A stretch of DNA of 64,000 bases, from assembly GCF_016859285.1 (NCBI RefSeq), contig NC_053405.1, positions 3,891,260 to 3,955,259 of the forward strand, read 5' to 3'. Position numbers and translations under genes: made by a program. The notes below the pieces were generated by a model, which was given only the letters and a program-made list of their open reading frames with translations, was not told the origin of the DNA and made no database searches. Positions within the stretch are counted from its first letter, which is position 1. Each line of letters starts with the position of its first letter. The stretch comes from Xiphias gladius (taxonomy: Eukaryota; Chordata; Actinopteri; Istiophoriformes; Xiphiidae). Below, piece after piece: positions 1-14,124 of the stretch.

Positions 1-123
1 CTGTCAGAGGAAGGGCTTTAGAAAGCTATTATTATTATTATTGTTATGGTTACTGTGTCCTGTTTTGTATGTACTATGCTTACGCGCATAATAGGTATTT
101 TTTTTGTGCCTTGCTTTTTCTAG

Positions 124-2918
<2,795 letters not shown>

Positions 2919-3590
2919 AAACTCAGCCTAACAAGTCGGCACAAAGTCTGTCAATCCATGACCTGCTCTGATGGAGGAGAGGAAGAATAGAGGAGGAGGA
3001 GATGGTGGTGGGGAGGGCTGGAGGGAAACAAGGTGGTTCATCTGCACAGGCACAAGGCCGGTACTGAATGAAGTCTTGTCAGTTTGGTTCTGTCACTCAT
3101 GTCTTTGCACTCAGTGAGCTGGACTGAATATCTCACCTCAAATTCATGTCTGCAACACCGTACTGCATTATGTTGCTGCCGACCTGTTTCTCTTTAGGTA
3201 TGATGAACAATCCATGGTAGTTGTAGGCGTTTTCTACTGCCTGTAGGTAGAACTTTCCAGAGTTTTATTCACTATGGTAGTGTTAATCATTTGAATTGTT
3301 AATTGACTGCTTCAATCTTGGAATCCAGGTGCTGGCACAGTTTATAATTTCAGTAACTGTCTGTCTAGTACAAACCTTTAAACTTTATTCAGCAGTACAG
3401 AAATGTATTACTGAATTACCTTCATTATTGAAGGGTTTGGGATTTAGAAATTTACATGACCTGGCCTTGATTCACTTTATTTAATGACCAGAATGGAGGT
3501 TGTTATTTGCTGTTTAACTGGTGGCTTGGATGTTTTTTTTTTTTTTTTTTTAAAACATACTGGCACTGAGCAAAATAAATGTTTTATACC
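2919..3590 (+). other. gfus: gfus 3' untranslated region with poly(A) signal
   Basis: Non-coding sequence after the gfus stop codon. AATAAA occurs at 3574-3579 after a T-rich stretch, so cleavage is expected near 3590-3600. The converging bmb 3' end lies less than 200 bases beyond. Confidence 0.7.
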
Positions 3591-3766
3591 TATCATATAT
3601 CTTAAGTTTTGTGAACTTTGAGAATTTGTTTTTTTTTTTTTTAATATTTCACAGGAAGATAAAATTTTAAAACCAAATTAGCGACTGAATTCGGCTGTTG
3701 GTACTTCTAGCACTCTGTTAGAAAACATGTATCCATGTACAGACAGATTCACAGGTAAAGAAATAA

Positions 3767-3988
3767 TTTATTAACTTAAAAATGAGCATTTAAAACTTGG
3801 TGATAAAAATATAAAAGTACAGTTAAAAAGAATCTGCAAGCATAGCGCCTGTTTTAGCAAGCTTATCTTCAAACAAAGCAGACAGAACTTAACTTGTAAT
3901 GAAGTGTTAATGTGTCTAGTTTTTACAGAGAAGTCACACTACCAAAGAACACATAGTTAAGCAAGCTGCAAAGGGAGGTCGAACATTT
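3767..3988 (-). other. bmb: bmb 3' untranslated region with poly(A) signal
   Basis: Short region after the bmb stop on the minus strand. TTTATT at 3767-3772 reads AATAAA on the minus strand, so a 3' UTR of roughly 220-250 bases is expected, ending tail-to-tail with gfus. Confidence 0.6.
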
Positions 3989-6900
3989 TCAGGAGTGAAC
4001 ATAGGAGGTGTGCCCCCCTTCGTGGACTCTGCAGTACTCCTGTCCCAGCACGGCTCTCTTCTTACAGGCCTTCCCGGTTTTTGTGATTCCACTACACAGC
4101 TGACGGCCTGACAGAGAGCTGCCACGGGAAAAAATGAACAGAAAAAAAAGGAGAAATTCATGAGTTTAGTCTGAAGAACCAGATCAGAAAAAAAAAAAAA
4201 GTTATAACAAACTTGACTTTACATGTTTAAGGCACTTGGGTTTTGGTCACATCTGAAGACTGAAGTGAAAAACACTGACCTGTTGCTCACTAGTGACGGG
4301 GTGGGAGTCGCGCTTCGTGAGTCACACGCAAAATCACGCGAGTCTTCCACTGCATCAAAAACCCCTCCCAGGTTCTTTGGGGGTATGTCGTCAATCACAG
4401 CCTTAAAAAAAAATAAATATATATAAAATTGCAATCGCATATATGAATGACTCATTAATTGCTGAAAAAAAAAAATCTCGAGGTATATTTCCTATGGCAC
4501 GCGCTGAGTCGCTCACCGCTGAAAGAACTGGCTGTGGTACAAGCCGTGGAGTGGAGTGACTGGCTGTGCCCATTATTGGCATAAACCTGAACTCCGGCGC
4601 TGGCTTCCTGTGAGGGGGCGACACCGCGGATATGCCGAGATCGCCTGCACACGAAGACATAAATGAGAGCAAACACCCCAAAGGAATCATTTCTAAAAAA
4701 CGTTCCAGTGTACGTATATATGCAAGTCACACCTGATATGAAGCTGTCCTGATTCAGCAGGTCCTCTTGCTCCATGAAGCCGTCTTTTTCATCTCTGAGG
4801 ACAAAAGAGCAAGACAGGCTGCATCAAATAAACCAACCAAAGCGACGAGCGCTGATCGCCTGCATTGCTGCACCACCGTTGAAACTTGTTTATTAACAGC
4901 AGTTGTTTGGTTGTGGTTAAATCTGGATCTGCATCAAAATGCACAATCAGGGGAAGTAATGCACAGTAGTCCACAGGAAAGATGCGAGAATAAAAAAAAG
5001 GTTTTTTCTCAATCATTTACAGGAATAATAATTCCTTGAACCAGGGCTTCACCACGATCAATCTTTTGTTCATTTGCTCTACACAACTACAGCGAACTTT
5101 CAGCTGCTACAAGTTCTTAGCGGCCTTATTCAGGTGTCTCCAATGAAGTTGAAACGCTCAGTCGTTTAGTCGAGCAACAGAAAGTTCACCTGATTAATGT
5201 TCTGTGTCAGTTTTAAGTAAAAATACCAAACCTTTTCATCCCAAGTGTCATTTTCTGTTTATACTGTTGTAAATAAAACATCTTTAGCTTCTGGACTGTT
5301 GGCTGGGGAAAAAAAAACCGACATTCTTACCATGTCACCTGGGTTTCTGGGAAATTTTTCCAGCCATTTTTAACAATTTTCAGTTTCAGTTCTATAGACA
5401 AAACCATCAGGTTCAATGTAAATATTCATCAGTTGTAGCCTTGTCTGCAGACTCACTTCTGTGGCGTAGAGGATGGTGGATATGAGTGGCAGGATGGAAC
5501 TGGCTCCCTCTGTGGCTCCACAATGTCCCACGGGGCCAGTGGCAGCGGGACGGCCGGCTTTCCCCTGATCCGGAAGCACGCCCACAACTGATTCACAAAC
5601 CAGTGACCTGCAGACACAATAGAACCATTTTTGACCGATACGTGAGAGTATTGACGGCGTCACATTTCGCCTCGCGAGTAGCGCGGGGTCCGTACCCAGA
5701 GACAGCGTGAGCAGCAGCAGGCTGAGGCCGGTGAGGTCCAGCGCCGGCTGCTGGTTGAGCTCCGCCGCCGCATTAAGAGGCACGACGAGCAGCAGCGTCG
5801 CGCGAGAAACCCGGGCAACGCAGGAACGTCAGCAGGACCGCGCACAGTATGAAGTAGCCCGCATGTGCAATACACGTCCACATGGCTGTCAGGCTCAAAC
5901 CTGTTGGTACAAGGGAAACCGTCACTGATCCATGATGAAGAATAAAAATTAAATTTTTATTTCAGTGGTTTCGGGAGATCTCACTGACCAACTAAAAGGA
6001 TACTGACCGTGGAGTCAGTTTCCACAATACTTTCACCTCTGGGGTGTTTATGAGCAAAGAAACCTACAATTTTAAATTCCATCTTTAAGAAAGTTGAGTT
6101 TATGTTGCTGAGATTATCGTGTGCCTTTCTCATACTCATCGTCATGATGAAGGCTTCATACCCACGTGTCAGCAGTTTCACATCCGGCCGTTAGCTGACA
6201 ATAAAATTCACTAAAAACGATCAAGACACTTATCGATTCCTCTACTTTTATTTTTAAGTCTCACCTGCCCAGCCGAGGTAGCCCTGGATCATGTGAAGCC
6301 TTTCCTCTATCCGGCTGTGCATGTTGTCGATGTAGTGCAGCGTGACCCCAAGCGTGCTGTTCATGCGTTCCAGCTTGCTCATCAGCTCAGCGTAGTACTG
6401 CGAGGTCTGGTCCTGGTACTGCAGAAACTCCAGCCTGCTGTCGTCTGGTCAGCCACGAGCACAGGGGATTCAATCAAACTAAGACCATCAGGACAGCACG
6501 GATATTTACTACATCACTAGAAATGGAGCGATGACGCGTTTCTCATTACCAATTTTTTGGTAGATGTCTTGAGCTTGGTCTCTGACGTCTGCCAGGTCCT
6601 TGACAATCGCCTCGTGTCCGTCCTTCACCGCCGTCCCTTGAACCTGCAGATGCTCACTCACATTCTCTGAGAGGAGGAGGAGGAGGAGGACAGGAAGACG
6701 GGCAGCGGGTGGTGAATAGGACTTCAGACGAGATGACTAGAGATATTAGCCTGGTGTAAATGGAGTGCCTCTAATCGAATTATTTAAAATAAAAATAATT
6801 ATAGCTCGGTATTCTTTCTGAAGGGGTAGAATACAAAATGCACTCAGCACATCAAACTGTCCCGTAAAGGCTCTTTTTTTTCTTCACACGTGAAATAGCT

Positions 6901-9393
6901 AATCTATCCCCTTATCGCACACGCCCTCAAACACGATGTTCGGTAGTGTTTCAGTTCATTTAAAAATAAATAAAATAAATAAATCCCACACTTGTGCCAA
7001 GCTGCTCCGTCTCTGTCAAACGTTTGCTCTTATCTCTGATCGTTTTCCGCAGAGCACGAAAACAGGATTATCGTCGGTCGTTAATTTTAGTCCGATAAAA
7101 GTTCCGGATTTCTCATGAAAGGAAACTGATTCATGTAGCTGCACTTGACTGATAATCAGAGTTAATATTAGTCAGGAGGGATGATTATAAAGCCTGTCTA
7201 GTTCAAGTAATTAGGCGAATGATGGTGTCTAATCAACACGGTTGTTTGGGTCCCACCTGTTTTTAAGTTAGCAGGATCTCTTACAGACCTGCTGTCAGAT
7301 TTCAATGAAATTTGGCCTAACGTGAACGTGATTTGTTGTTTCTTTTTTTCTTTGATACAGATGAACCATTTATAAAAACACTTATTAAAGTAAAAAAAAG
7401 GATCTAACATCTTTGATGGAGGTATGTGCTGACCCCAGCTCCAAAAAGCACAAACGCAGTTCTGCATTCTGCTCCGTCAATACTTCAGAACAGGCACGAT
7501 TCAAGCGCCTGAATAGTTTCCAATGGGGTGTTTTAACAAAGCACAGGGACGCGCTCACCCATTCTCTTTGTAATGCCCCGAATGAGCTGGGCGACCAGCT
7601 CCTGTCCAGAGGCGATGAGGGCCTTCTCCTGACCCAGACGCTCCAGGTTGTCCTTCAGTGAACTTTCCATTTGCCCCTGGCCTTCGTACAGTTTACCCTG
7701 CTGGACCTGCAGAGCGCTGTGGCCCTCCAGCAGCTTGTCCAAGGAGGCTGCGGTCAGGTCCCTCAACTCCAACTGGCCCTCCTGTTTTTAAAAAAAAACA
7801 AACAAACAGACCCCCTGATCAAAGCCGAATGAACCGGGGCAGGATCCGACCCTCATCAGACAACAAACTGCGCGTATGGAGCTGAAAAGGCAGAGGATAA
7901 GCCGGCTCCACCTTCAGGTCCTTCATTGCATCTAGCTGGCTGCTGGCTGTGGAGATGAGAGCGTTGACCGTGTGCTCTGCCCTGCGCCGAAACAGCTGCT
8001 GGCGACTTGCGTAGCAAACGGAGCGAGCTCGGTTGCTCACTATGTGGTAGGCGTTCCACGTGTCCGAGTCCATGTCTGCTGTGCACTCTTTTATAGACTG
8101 AAACGTCAAATGGCATCAACACAGACATCATTAGCAGAAAATAATTAAAATGATATTACTGATGTAAAAAAAAACTTTTGTCGTATAAAGTTTTACAGGT
8201 TTACCATTTCGTCTGTACATGGGTAGGTCCGCCGCCCCTCAATCTCCGCCTGGCAGTTAAACAGCACCACTCCGAGCTTCGCGAGCTGCTCCTCCGAGAG
8301 GCTTTCACAGCTCGCCTTCAGTCGGGCGACCACCTGCGACAGAACACAAATGCTGCTTTCAGACGGGACAGGCAAAAACCAGAGAGAGTGTGCCAAGCCT
8401 ATTCTGACCCTACAAACGAGCGCAACTATTGATTTCCCTTTTTCTAGTTTGAGATCAAAGATGGGAGAAGCTTTACAGCCGTATTTTAGAAGCTAGTCGA
8501 TTGCCAGAAAATTAATTGGCAACTACGGATGGTTGCACAGATTCTAAGGTGTTGAACAGCTTCAGTGCGCCTTGGCATTGACTCTCCAAGTCTCTGGGGC
8601 TCTACTGGAGGGATGGACACCATCCTTCCAGAAGATGTTGCCTCATTTGGGGTTTTGATGGTGGTGGTGGTGGAGGGCGCCGTGTAACACGTCGGTCCAA
8701 AATCTCCCATAAGTGTTCAGCTGGGTTGAGATCTGGTGACTGCGAAGGCCACAGCATCAACCCCCCCCCCCCGTCCTACGGAAGGAGGCACGGTCATCCT
8801 GTCTCACCATCCTCATTTTTCAGGTTTTTCCTTTCATTTGTCACCTGTCTGTATTTATGATAACTGATTAATTCTTTAAGCAAAAAAATGCAAAAACGTC
8901 TGTCGTGGCAGCCCCAGTGTGATGCCTCTCTTTGTTTCATATCATTGTAAATTGAACAGCTCTGGGTTTTGGACTGCTGGTCGCACAAAACGACATTTGG
9001 CGACATCACCCAAGACTCGGGTACAAATAATGGTTATTTTTCTTTACTTTCTAACCCTCGACACAAGCACGAGTAACTGGCAGATCAGTTGATGATGAAA
9101 AGCCTGAATGTAAGGTCCATTTTTACCCTGTAATGACAGCTGTCCAGCGGGCTGAGCTCCACCTGCTTCGCCTCAGCCAAGAACTTCTCCTCTACGGTAG
9201 CCATCTCAAATCGAGCATCCTTCGCAAGGAGTGCCGGAGCCACTGCTGCTGGGGGAGCAGCGGCCGGAGGAGGAGCCTCTGTCTGCCTCAGCCACTCAAA
9301 CAGCCCGCCCACCGCCGGACACTGACAGGCCAGCGTGATGATCAGCAGGAGGTACCGCTGCTGCTGCTGCTGGTGGATCAGGAGACGGCCCAT
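3989..9393 (-). CDS. bmb: Brambleberry, Kar5/GEX1-family nuclear fusion protein (12 coding exons, one frameshift)
   Basis: Nuclear-envelope protein needed for fusion of karyomeres/pronuclei in fish zygotes; family of yeast Kar5 and plant GEX1. Coding exons (minus): 9393-9127, 8333-8205, 8097-7912, 7781-7559, 6666-6550, 6444-6265, 5900-5696, 5607-5457, 4794-4733, 4644-4517, 4401-4280 and 4118-3989. All junctions are in phase if two bases are missing in exon 7, giving about 633 residues. Residues 1-30 form a hydrophobic leader. Exons 2-3 carry the family's Cys-rich region ([20 protein letters not shown], later [16 protein letters not shown]). Exons 4-6 are predicted coiled coil. Exon 7 has hydrophobic segments ([26 protein letters not shown]). 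The last exon ends with a Cys/His motif. The ATG at 9393 is two bases after an acceptor-like CAG, so a 5' non-coding exon is expected upstream. Confidence 0.88.
5235..5400 (-). repeat. Fragment of the dispersed ~350-bp repeat (family described at 15250)
   Basis: Lies in bmb intron 8. It reads CTTCTGGACTGTTGG, then a 'gacattcttaccatgtcacc' block and a 'gggtttctgggaaa' block, as in minus-oriented copies. Degenerate, no clear ends. Confidence 0.5.
5797..5806 (-). other. bmb: Apparent two-base frameshift in bmb exon 7
   Basis: On the minus strand the reading CPGFSR is followed by a stop within about ten codons in its own frame. The frame encoding [15 protein letters not shown] continues to the exon 7 donor and into exon 8. 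Restoring one CG pair in the CGCGCG run would keep the exon at 207 bases and phase 1 at both ends. Assembly error, polymorphism or a genuine lesion are all possible. Confidence 0.75.
8510..8770 (-). mobile_element. Tc1/mariner transposase remnant in bmb intron 1
   Basis: The minus strand encodes [20 protein letters not shown], the conserved C-terminal part of Tc1-like transposases that contains the last catalytic Glu of the DDE triad (NPAEHLW). A frame change follows, then [14 protein letters not shown], the usual Tc1 C-terminal segment. No N-terminal domain or terminal inverted repeats are visible and a poly-C run caps one side. It is a short dead fragment, not an active element. Confidence 0.85.
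8835..9045 (-). repeat. Copy of the dispersed ~350-bp repeat, partial
   Basis: Also in bmb intron 1, next to the Tc1 fragment. It shows the 'tgggttttggactgctggtcgcacaaaacgacatttgg' type core seen in minus-oriented copies. Confidence 0.55.
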
Positions 9394-11499
9394 GTCTGGA
9401 ACAGAACACGATAAGCATACATGTTGAATCAAAGGTGAGCCCCCCCCCCATACACACACACTTCAATCTTTACTGTTAAAAAGATTAACGACAACAAATA
9501 ATAAAAAGTAGCAAAGAAAATAATAGACAATAGAAAAATAGGACTATCATCATTCATTCATTCATTCGCTCCATTTTGATGTTTACTTGCTATTTGACCA
9601 AATATCTGTTGCTCACTTTCTCGTGGAAAATTACAGAGATAAACCACAAAACAACTCAGGGGGCTTTATATCCTAGGACCTGTTGTAGCTTTTTACACAT
9701 TTCCCACAACAGGCACTGTATTTTCTGACTTTTCCAAAAACATGCCAGTGATCTACAGCAAATGATCCACGCTCTCAACAACATGTCTGACCCCTCTACG
9801 CTATGTAATGAAACCCCGAGGTTAAGATCCCCAAAGTCTAGTTTTAATTTGCAGGAGAAGGTATAATGTACCTAACGATACCCTCCAGACAAGCGAGGAG
9901 AAATATTCTGCTAATGTGTGTCTGATGTTTTGTTGCTTTTTCTAGCAAAAAAGTTCAGTTACTGTTTTTAAAAAATCCCTCTAGTCCTTTTTTGTCATTA
10001 AAAAAAAATCCAGTATCTATAAATAGACAATACTGTTCATTTCGATTGTTTAACTACTGGACACCAGGTGTCTCCTACTTCACTGAAAAGTCCAGTCTCA
10101 GTGTGGAGGCTCCAGGTCTCCACATCACACTGTGTAAATCGCATATTGATCCACGATTGGTCCTGATGACAGAATCCCGCTGGTGCGTATCTGTTAAACT
10201 CCGAATTCCAGGTGAGGCACGGATGAGCGTGACACCAACAGGTACAGTACGATGCAAAATATCCTGGCGCATCCAGGATGGGTTCCCGTCCATCGTGCAG
10301 CACCGTCGGGGAGGCGTCCGCTCGGTCCCCAATGAACCCTGCGGCAGGACAACGAGCCCCAAACCCACAGCCGGAGTCACACAGGGGCTGTCTTCAGAGA
10401 CAGGAAGAACCAGGAGTCCCGCAGCAGGCGGTCCGGCCCCGCGCAGAGCCCCGATCTCAACGTCACGGAGTCACTCTGACGAGACGGAGGACGGATGCTT
10501 GGGGCGACCTGCCCGCCGCGTACCTCGGAAGACCGCGTGCAGGTGCACCGAGGAGAACTGGCGCCCTCGTCGCCGCCTGGAAGTTTTGCACAGCCCCGCG
10601 CACCGTTCTGCAACGGCGGAGCTCAAACATCCAGGCGAAGTGGCGCCGGGGGGGGACTTTACGATGGCCAGACCTCGAGGATGACACTAGATGACAGCGT
10701 CGACGGAGACAGTGCGTTTGGATAACTGTTCCAAAATGCGTTTGCGGCGTTCTGGATCCGACTCATATGACTTTTTGGTGTCTCGTAAGCTGGAGAGGGC
10801 TGGACATAGTTGTAAGCAAGGCTCCAACATAAGAAATGCGTTGTTCATTCATTCATTCATTCATTCATTCAATCATTCAATCATACATTCATGCCTTCCT
10901 TCCTCCCTTCCTTCCTTGCTTGCTTGCTTCCTTGCTTGCTTGCTTGCATGAAGACCACACCGAGGCTTGCCCGGGCATGTCTTGCTCTGCAGCAAAAGCA
11001 CGGAGGCATCGTTTTAAGCACCGCTGACATTTTTATTTACCTGCATTGGCTATGAAAAATGTCACGAAGCGAGTTTAAAAAAAAAAAAAAAAAAATGGGG
11101 CTGGCGAGTTCGCATCTGTCAAAGTTTTTTTTTTTTTTTTTTCCGGACTTTTGTGTCCGGTTTAAATCTAAAGAGAGGAGAGCAAAAAATGCACGGGAAA
11201 AACTTCGCCCCCGTCTCCCTCGGTGCACGAGAATGAACGGGAACCGAAGCCCCCGTGTTTCCAACATTTCAACATATTCAGAAAGCGAAACGCCTGAACG
11301 TGAATTAAGTTGCCTTTCTCGACAGGCTGCATTGAACACACAATCGTTAAATATTCCTCAAATTGTACCTGTTGGTTGATTTTGCGGGACGGTCGTTTCC
11401 ACGGGGAGGAAGGCTGATCCCGGGTCTCCCTCACACAGCTGACCGGAATGACAGCTAATTTTTAGTATTTTTTTTTTAGTATTTTTTTTTATTTTATTT
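9394..11499. other. bmb upstream / intergenic stretch with unexplained open frames
   Basis: No confident gene. The region 9992-10684 is open in the plus strand for about 230 codons. The minus strand is open in the same codon register from about 10397 to 10037, coding a Cys/Trp-rich peptide (for example YCTCWCHAHPCLTWN). GC content rises between 10300 and 10680, so part of this may be the bmb promoter or a 5' non-coding exon: a strong donor (CCGAG|GTACGC on the minus strand) lies near 10530. The rest holds homopolymer runs and a tetranucleotide microsatellite. Confidence 0.4.
10845..10948 (+). repeat. Compound tetranucleotide microsatellite (ATTC)n-(CTTC)n-(CTTG)n
   Basis: About 100 bases change from ATTC/ATTCA units to CTTC and then CTTG units, each one substitution from the last. 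This is consistent with stepwise mutation inside one array. Confidence 0.9.
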
Positions 11500-12252
11500 T
11501 GTTTTGTCCAGCAGCTCCCCGCCCCCGGACGACGAGGGGGCAGCCAATGGAATCGCGCGTAGCGATCGGCGTGTTCGATTTACTTCCCCTCCGAGGAGGA
11601 GGAAAAGGGGGGGGCGCGGCGCGGCGCGTAGGATGCGAGGGTTGCCGGAGGCGCCGCCCACCTTGGCAGCGGCGGCGGGGGCGGCGGTGGAGGGAAAAAA
11701 GCCAGCCCACCGACAGTTCCCTTGCGCTCGGCTGGCTGGTTTGCGGGTGCTGCGGGTGAATCCGACGTGCTTGACACTTAAATTTAAACAGCATTTTGAG
11801 CTTTACAATCGGGCATCTGCAAATCCGAAAAAACAATCAGGTGAATAAACATCCTACCGCCGGTGTTGGCCGGTGTTGTTCGCGGCATCGCCCGGCCTCG
11901 TGTTACTGTCACTCCGTGTTACTTTATGGTTGTCCAGTCAACAAGAAACACGTGCATTGTATTTCTAATCTAATCTGTCCTGGATTATTTTCTCGCTGTC
12001 CCTAGCTAGATGCCATTAGCGGGGCTGGTTTTTAAGATATCGTGGTTTTCAAAGTAGAGGATTTTAACGTTTTATCGACTCGGTTTTCGCGACCCGTGGG
12101 TCAAAAATACAGCTAAGGGGTTCCGCTAGCAACGGCACAGCTCTGCCCCGGCCACACCAGACATGCTAATTAGCCACCTAGCCCTGTGAGGATTCTGCCG
12201 GTGGGCTAACGGTTGCCAGCCGTCGAGCTAGCCGGGCAACGTTGCCACAACA
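11490..12252 (+). promoter_or_regulatory. CpG-rich promoter-like block upstream of the Myb/SANT exon
   Basis: Dense CpG and GC runs (for example GGGGGGGCGCGGCGCGGCGCG near 11610) contrast with the AT-rich flanks, and the block ends at the ATG at 12253. No comparable block lies before the pycr3 exon at 15811. This is therefore the best candidate promoter for the SANT exon and possibly for pycr3 too. No TATA box is obvious. Confidence 0.6.
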
Positions 12253-12744
12253 ATGGACGACTCCGGTATCAAGAAGCAGAATTGGGACGTGAAGGAGACG
12301 GAGTTATTTCTTGAGATACTCAAGGAGCTGGACATGAAGAAATGCTTGGACGGGAGGAAAGTGAGGAATAACAAACTCTTCAAGGTGGCACACAGGAGAA
12401 TGACAGCGGCCGGCTATCACAGATCCGTGGACCAGTTGAAGTTTCGCTGGAAACTCCTCAAAAGTGCGTACTACAAGTGCAAGAGGGAGCCCGACTCCCC
12501 GGCCCCGACCAAAATACAGGGCTGGTGGCGGTACGAAAAGACAATGGTGGCTATCATGGAGTCCAGACACCCCCTGGTCGGAGCCGGGGTGAACTCTGAC
12601 AGGAATGACGAAGTGACAGAAGACTCGGATGGAGAAGCATCCATGCTGCACTGGCCGCAGCCCTGCCCGGACAATACCACTCAGAACCTGGATTTAATTG
12701 TAGGGGTGATGCCGTGGATGCGACGTAGTGCCATCAGACCGTAG
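12253..12744 (+). CDS. Myb/SANT-like DNA-binding domain exon (possible first exon of pycr3)
   Basis: Open frame of 163 codons whose residues 10-105 resemble the Myb/SANT-like (Myb_DNA-bind_4) domain of MSANTD and ZSCAN20/29 proteins. It starts NWDVKETELFLEILKELD, has regularly spaced aromatic residues (FRWKLLKSAYYK, GWWRYEKTMV), and ends in an acidic tail. The domain binds DNA in known relatives; the target here is unknown. The frame runs to a TAG at 12742. A GTAGGG donor at 12700 lies after codon 149 in phase 0, and joining it to the pycr3 acceptor at 15811 gives an uninterrupted frame. It could be a single-exon gene, a 5' exon of pycr3, or both by alternative splicing. I cannot decide from sequence alone. 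Confidence 0.75.
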   Translation: MDDSGIKKQNWDVKETELFLEILKELDMKKCLDGRKVRNNKLFKVAHRRMTAAGYHRSVDQLKFRWKLLKSAYYKCKREPDSPAPTKIQGWWRYEKTMVAIMESRHPLVGAGVNSDRNDEVTEDSDGEASMLHWPQPCPDNTTQNLDLIVGVMPWMRRSAIRP

Positions 12745-12997
12745 TTGTGATTTCATGTCTTTCCTGTGTTGTCTAGATGCATGCATTTTGTCGGCCGGCT
12801 GTGTGTCTACTGTGAATACACTCTCAGTGGCCCGTTTATTAGTCCCTTCGGGGCTAACGCAGCGTGACACGACGGTCCTGCGGGGTATGTTTCTGTTAAA
12901 ACTGTTGCGGGGGAGCGGGTCGAACTTTACGTTCGGTTCGGGGGCTGCGGGTCGCGGTGCCTCTGAACGGGCTGCCACCGTTATTTGTTTTCATTGT

Positions 12998-13065
12998 AAG
13001 CGAATCAGTCATTTGGTCTCTAAAATATCAGGAAATAGTGAGAAATTTCATAGTGTCCACGTCGA
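12998..13065 (+). repeat. Short fragment of the dispersed ~350-bp repeat
   Basis: 'tttggtctctaaaatatcaggaaat' matches the internal 'tctataaaatgtcagaaaat' core of the family. Ends are not definable. Confidence 0.45.
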
Positions 13066-13097
13066 CATAACCAGATGTCTGTTTTGCCATCATAGCT

Positions 13098-13450
13098 GGG
13101 CTGCAACAAACGGATATTTTCAGTATTGGTTAACCTGCCTATTATTTTCTCAATTAGTTGTTTGGTCCTCTGGTCTATAAAATGTTCTCTTTTTTTTAAA
13201 AACAGCAACAGAATAGGCATTTACAGTTTCTCCAAGCCCACCTTCATGTCTTTAATTAGGTGGTTGTTACGTCCAACCCTCAGCCCAAAACCCAAATATA
13301 TTCAATTTACCCTCACAGGATAAAGAAGAGCAGCAAATGCTCACATTTGAGAAGCTGGAACAAGCAGATGTTTGGGATTTTAGCATGGCAAACGATTTAG
13401 CGACTCTCAAAATGACTCTCCAAGCCATCTTCTGTCAGTTGACTAATACT
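13098..13450 (+). repeat. Copy of the dispersed ~350-bp repeat
   Basis: Starts GGGCTGCAACAAACGGATA, passes through 'tggtctataaaatgt', 'caaatatattcaatttac' and 'tttgagaagctggaacaag', and fades near 13450. Nearly full length, interrupted by an A-rich expansion. Confidence 0.65.
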
Positions 13451-13559
13451 GATATCATGGTGCGTTCTCCTGGTTACACAGCCGAGGCATCTCGGAAGTG
13501 TGATTACTCACAGCTTGGGAAGCTGTAACCTGAGGATATTTATACAACTACAAAAAACC

Positions 13560-13680
13560 AGCACACGACCAGATTTGAGAAGCTGAAACCAGTGAATTTC
13601 TGGCAATTTTTAGGAAAAAATTGCATCAAAGTAGACGCCTGTCAATTTTCTTTTGATAGACTAGTTGATTTATCAACCGT
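13560..13680 (+). repeat. 3' part of another dispersed-repeat copy
   Basis: 'gatttgagaagctgaaacc' followed by the 'tagactagttgatttatca' end block. It is adjacent to the 13098 copy, suggesting a tandem or nested insertion. Confidence 0.55.
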
Positions 13681-14124
13681 TTGTCTCTCGAGATTTTATG
13701 CCTGTTACCTTCTGCTAATGAGACAGAACGCTACACAGAACAATTCAACTGCATCACAAGCTACAGCCTCCAAAGTAACCATAAGGTTGAATCAGCACCT
13801 CTCTAAAGAACAGCTTAATTAAGGACTGAACATTATGTAACGTTCATGAAGGTAGAATCTCAATGCAGGACTGTTGTATTAAAGGGCATTAGTTTTACCT
13901 AGTTGGACCTAATAAAATGGCAGCTGAATGTAATGGGTCTCAGGAAGGGGCGTGGCAAATAATTGCTTCAGCAACATGTAGCGGTACAGTGCACTGGTAC
14001 TAATATCTAAATACTTTTTACTGGCATGTCTTTAGGTGTGGAGCTTATGAGTATTTTTGTTCGCTGTTGTTTCATGTTACGTTTCACGGCCACATATTTC
14101 TTTGACGTCTGCATAAAGTGAAAA

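Noticed and set aside
3934-3990. Second apparent frameshift near the bmb 3' end
   Set aside because: Reading the six-G run correctly gives a natural stop (TGA at 3989-3991) in the true frame; the longer frame is a shadow.
11490-11850. Overlapping GC-rich open frames of 86-115 codons on both strands
   Set aside because: Low-complexity Pro/Arg/Gly composition in a CpG-rich block, with no splice sites or domain; explained as promoter sequence.
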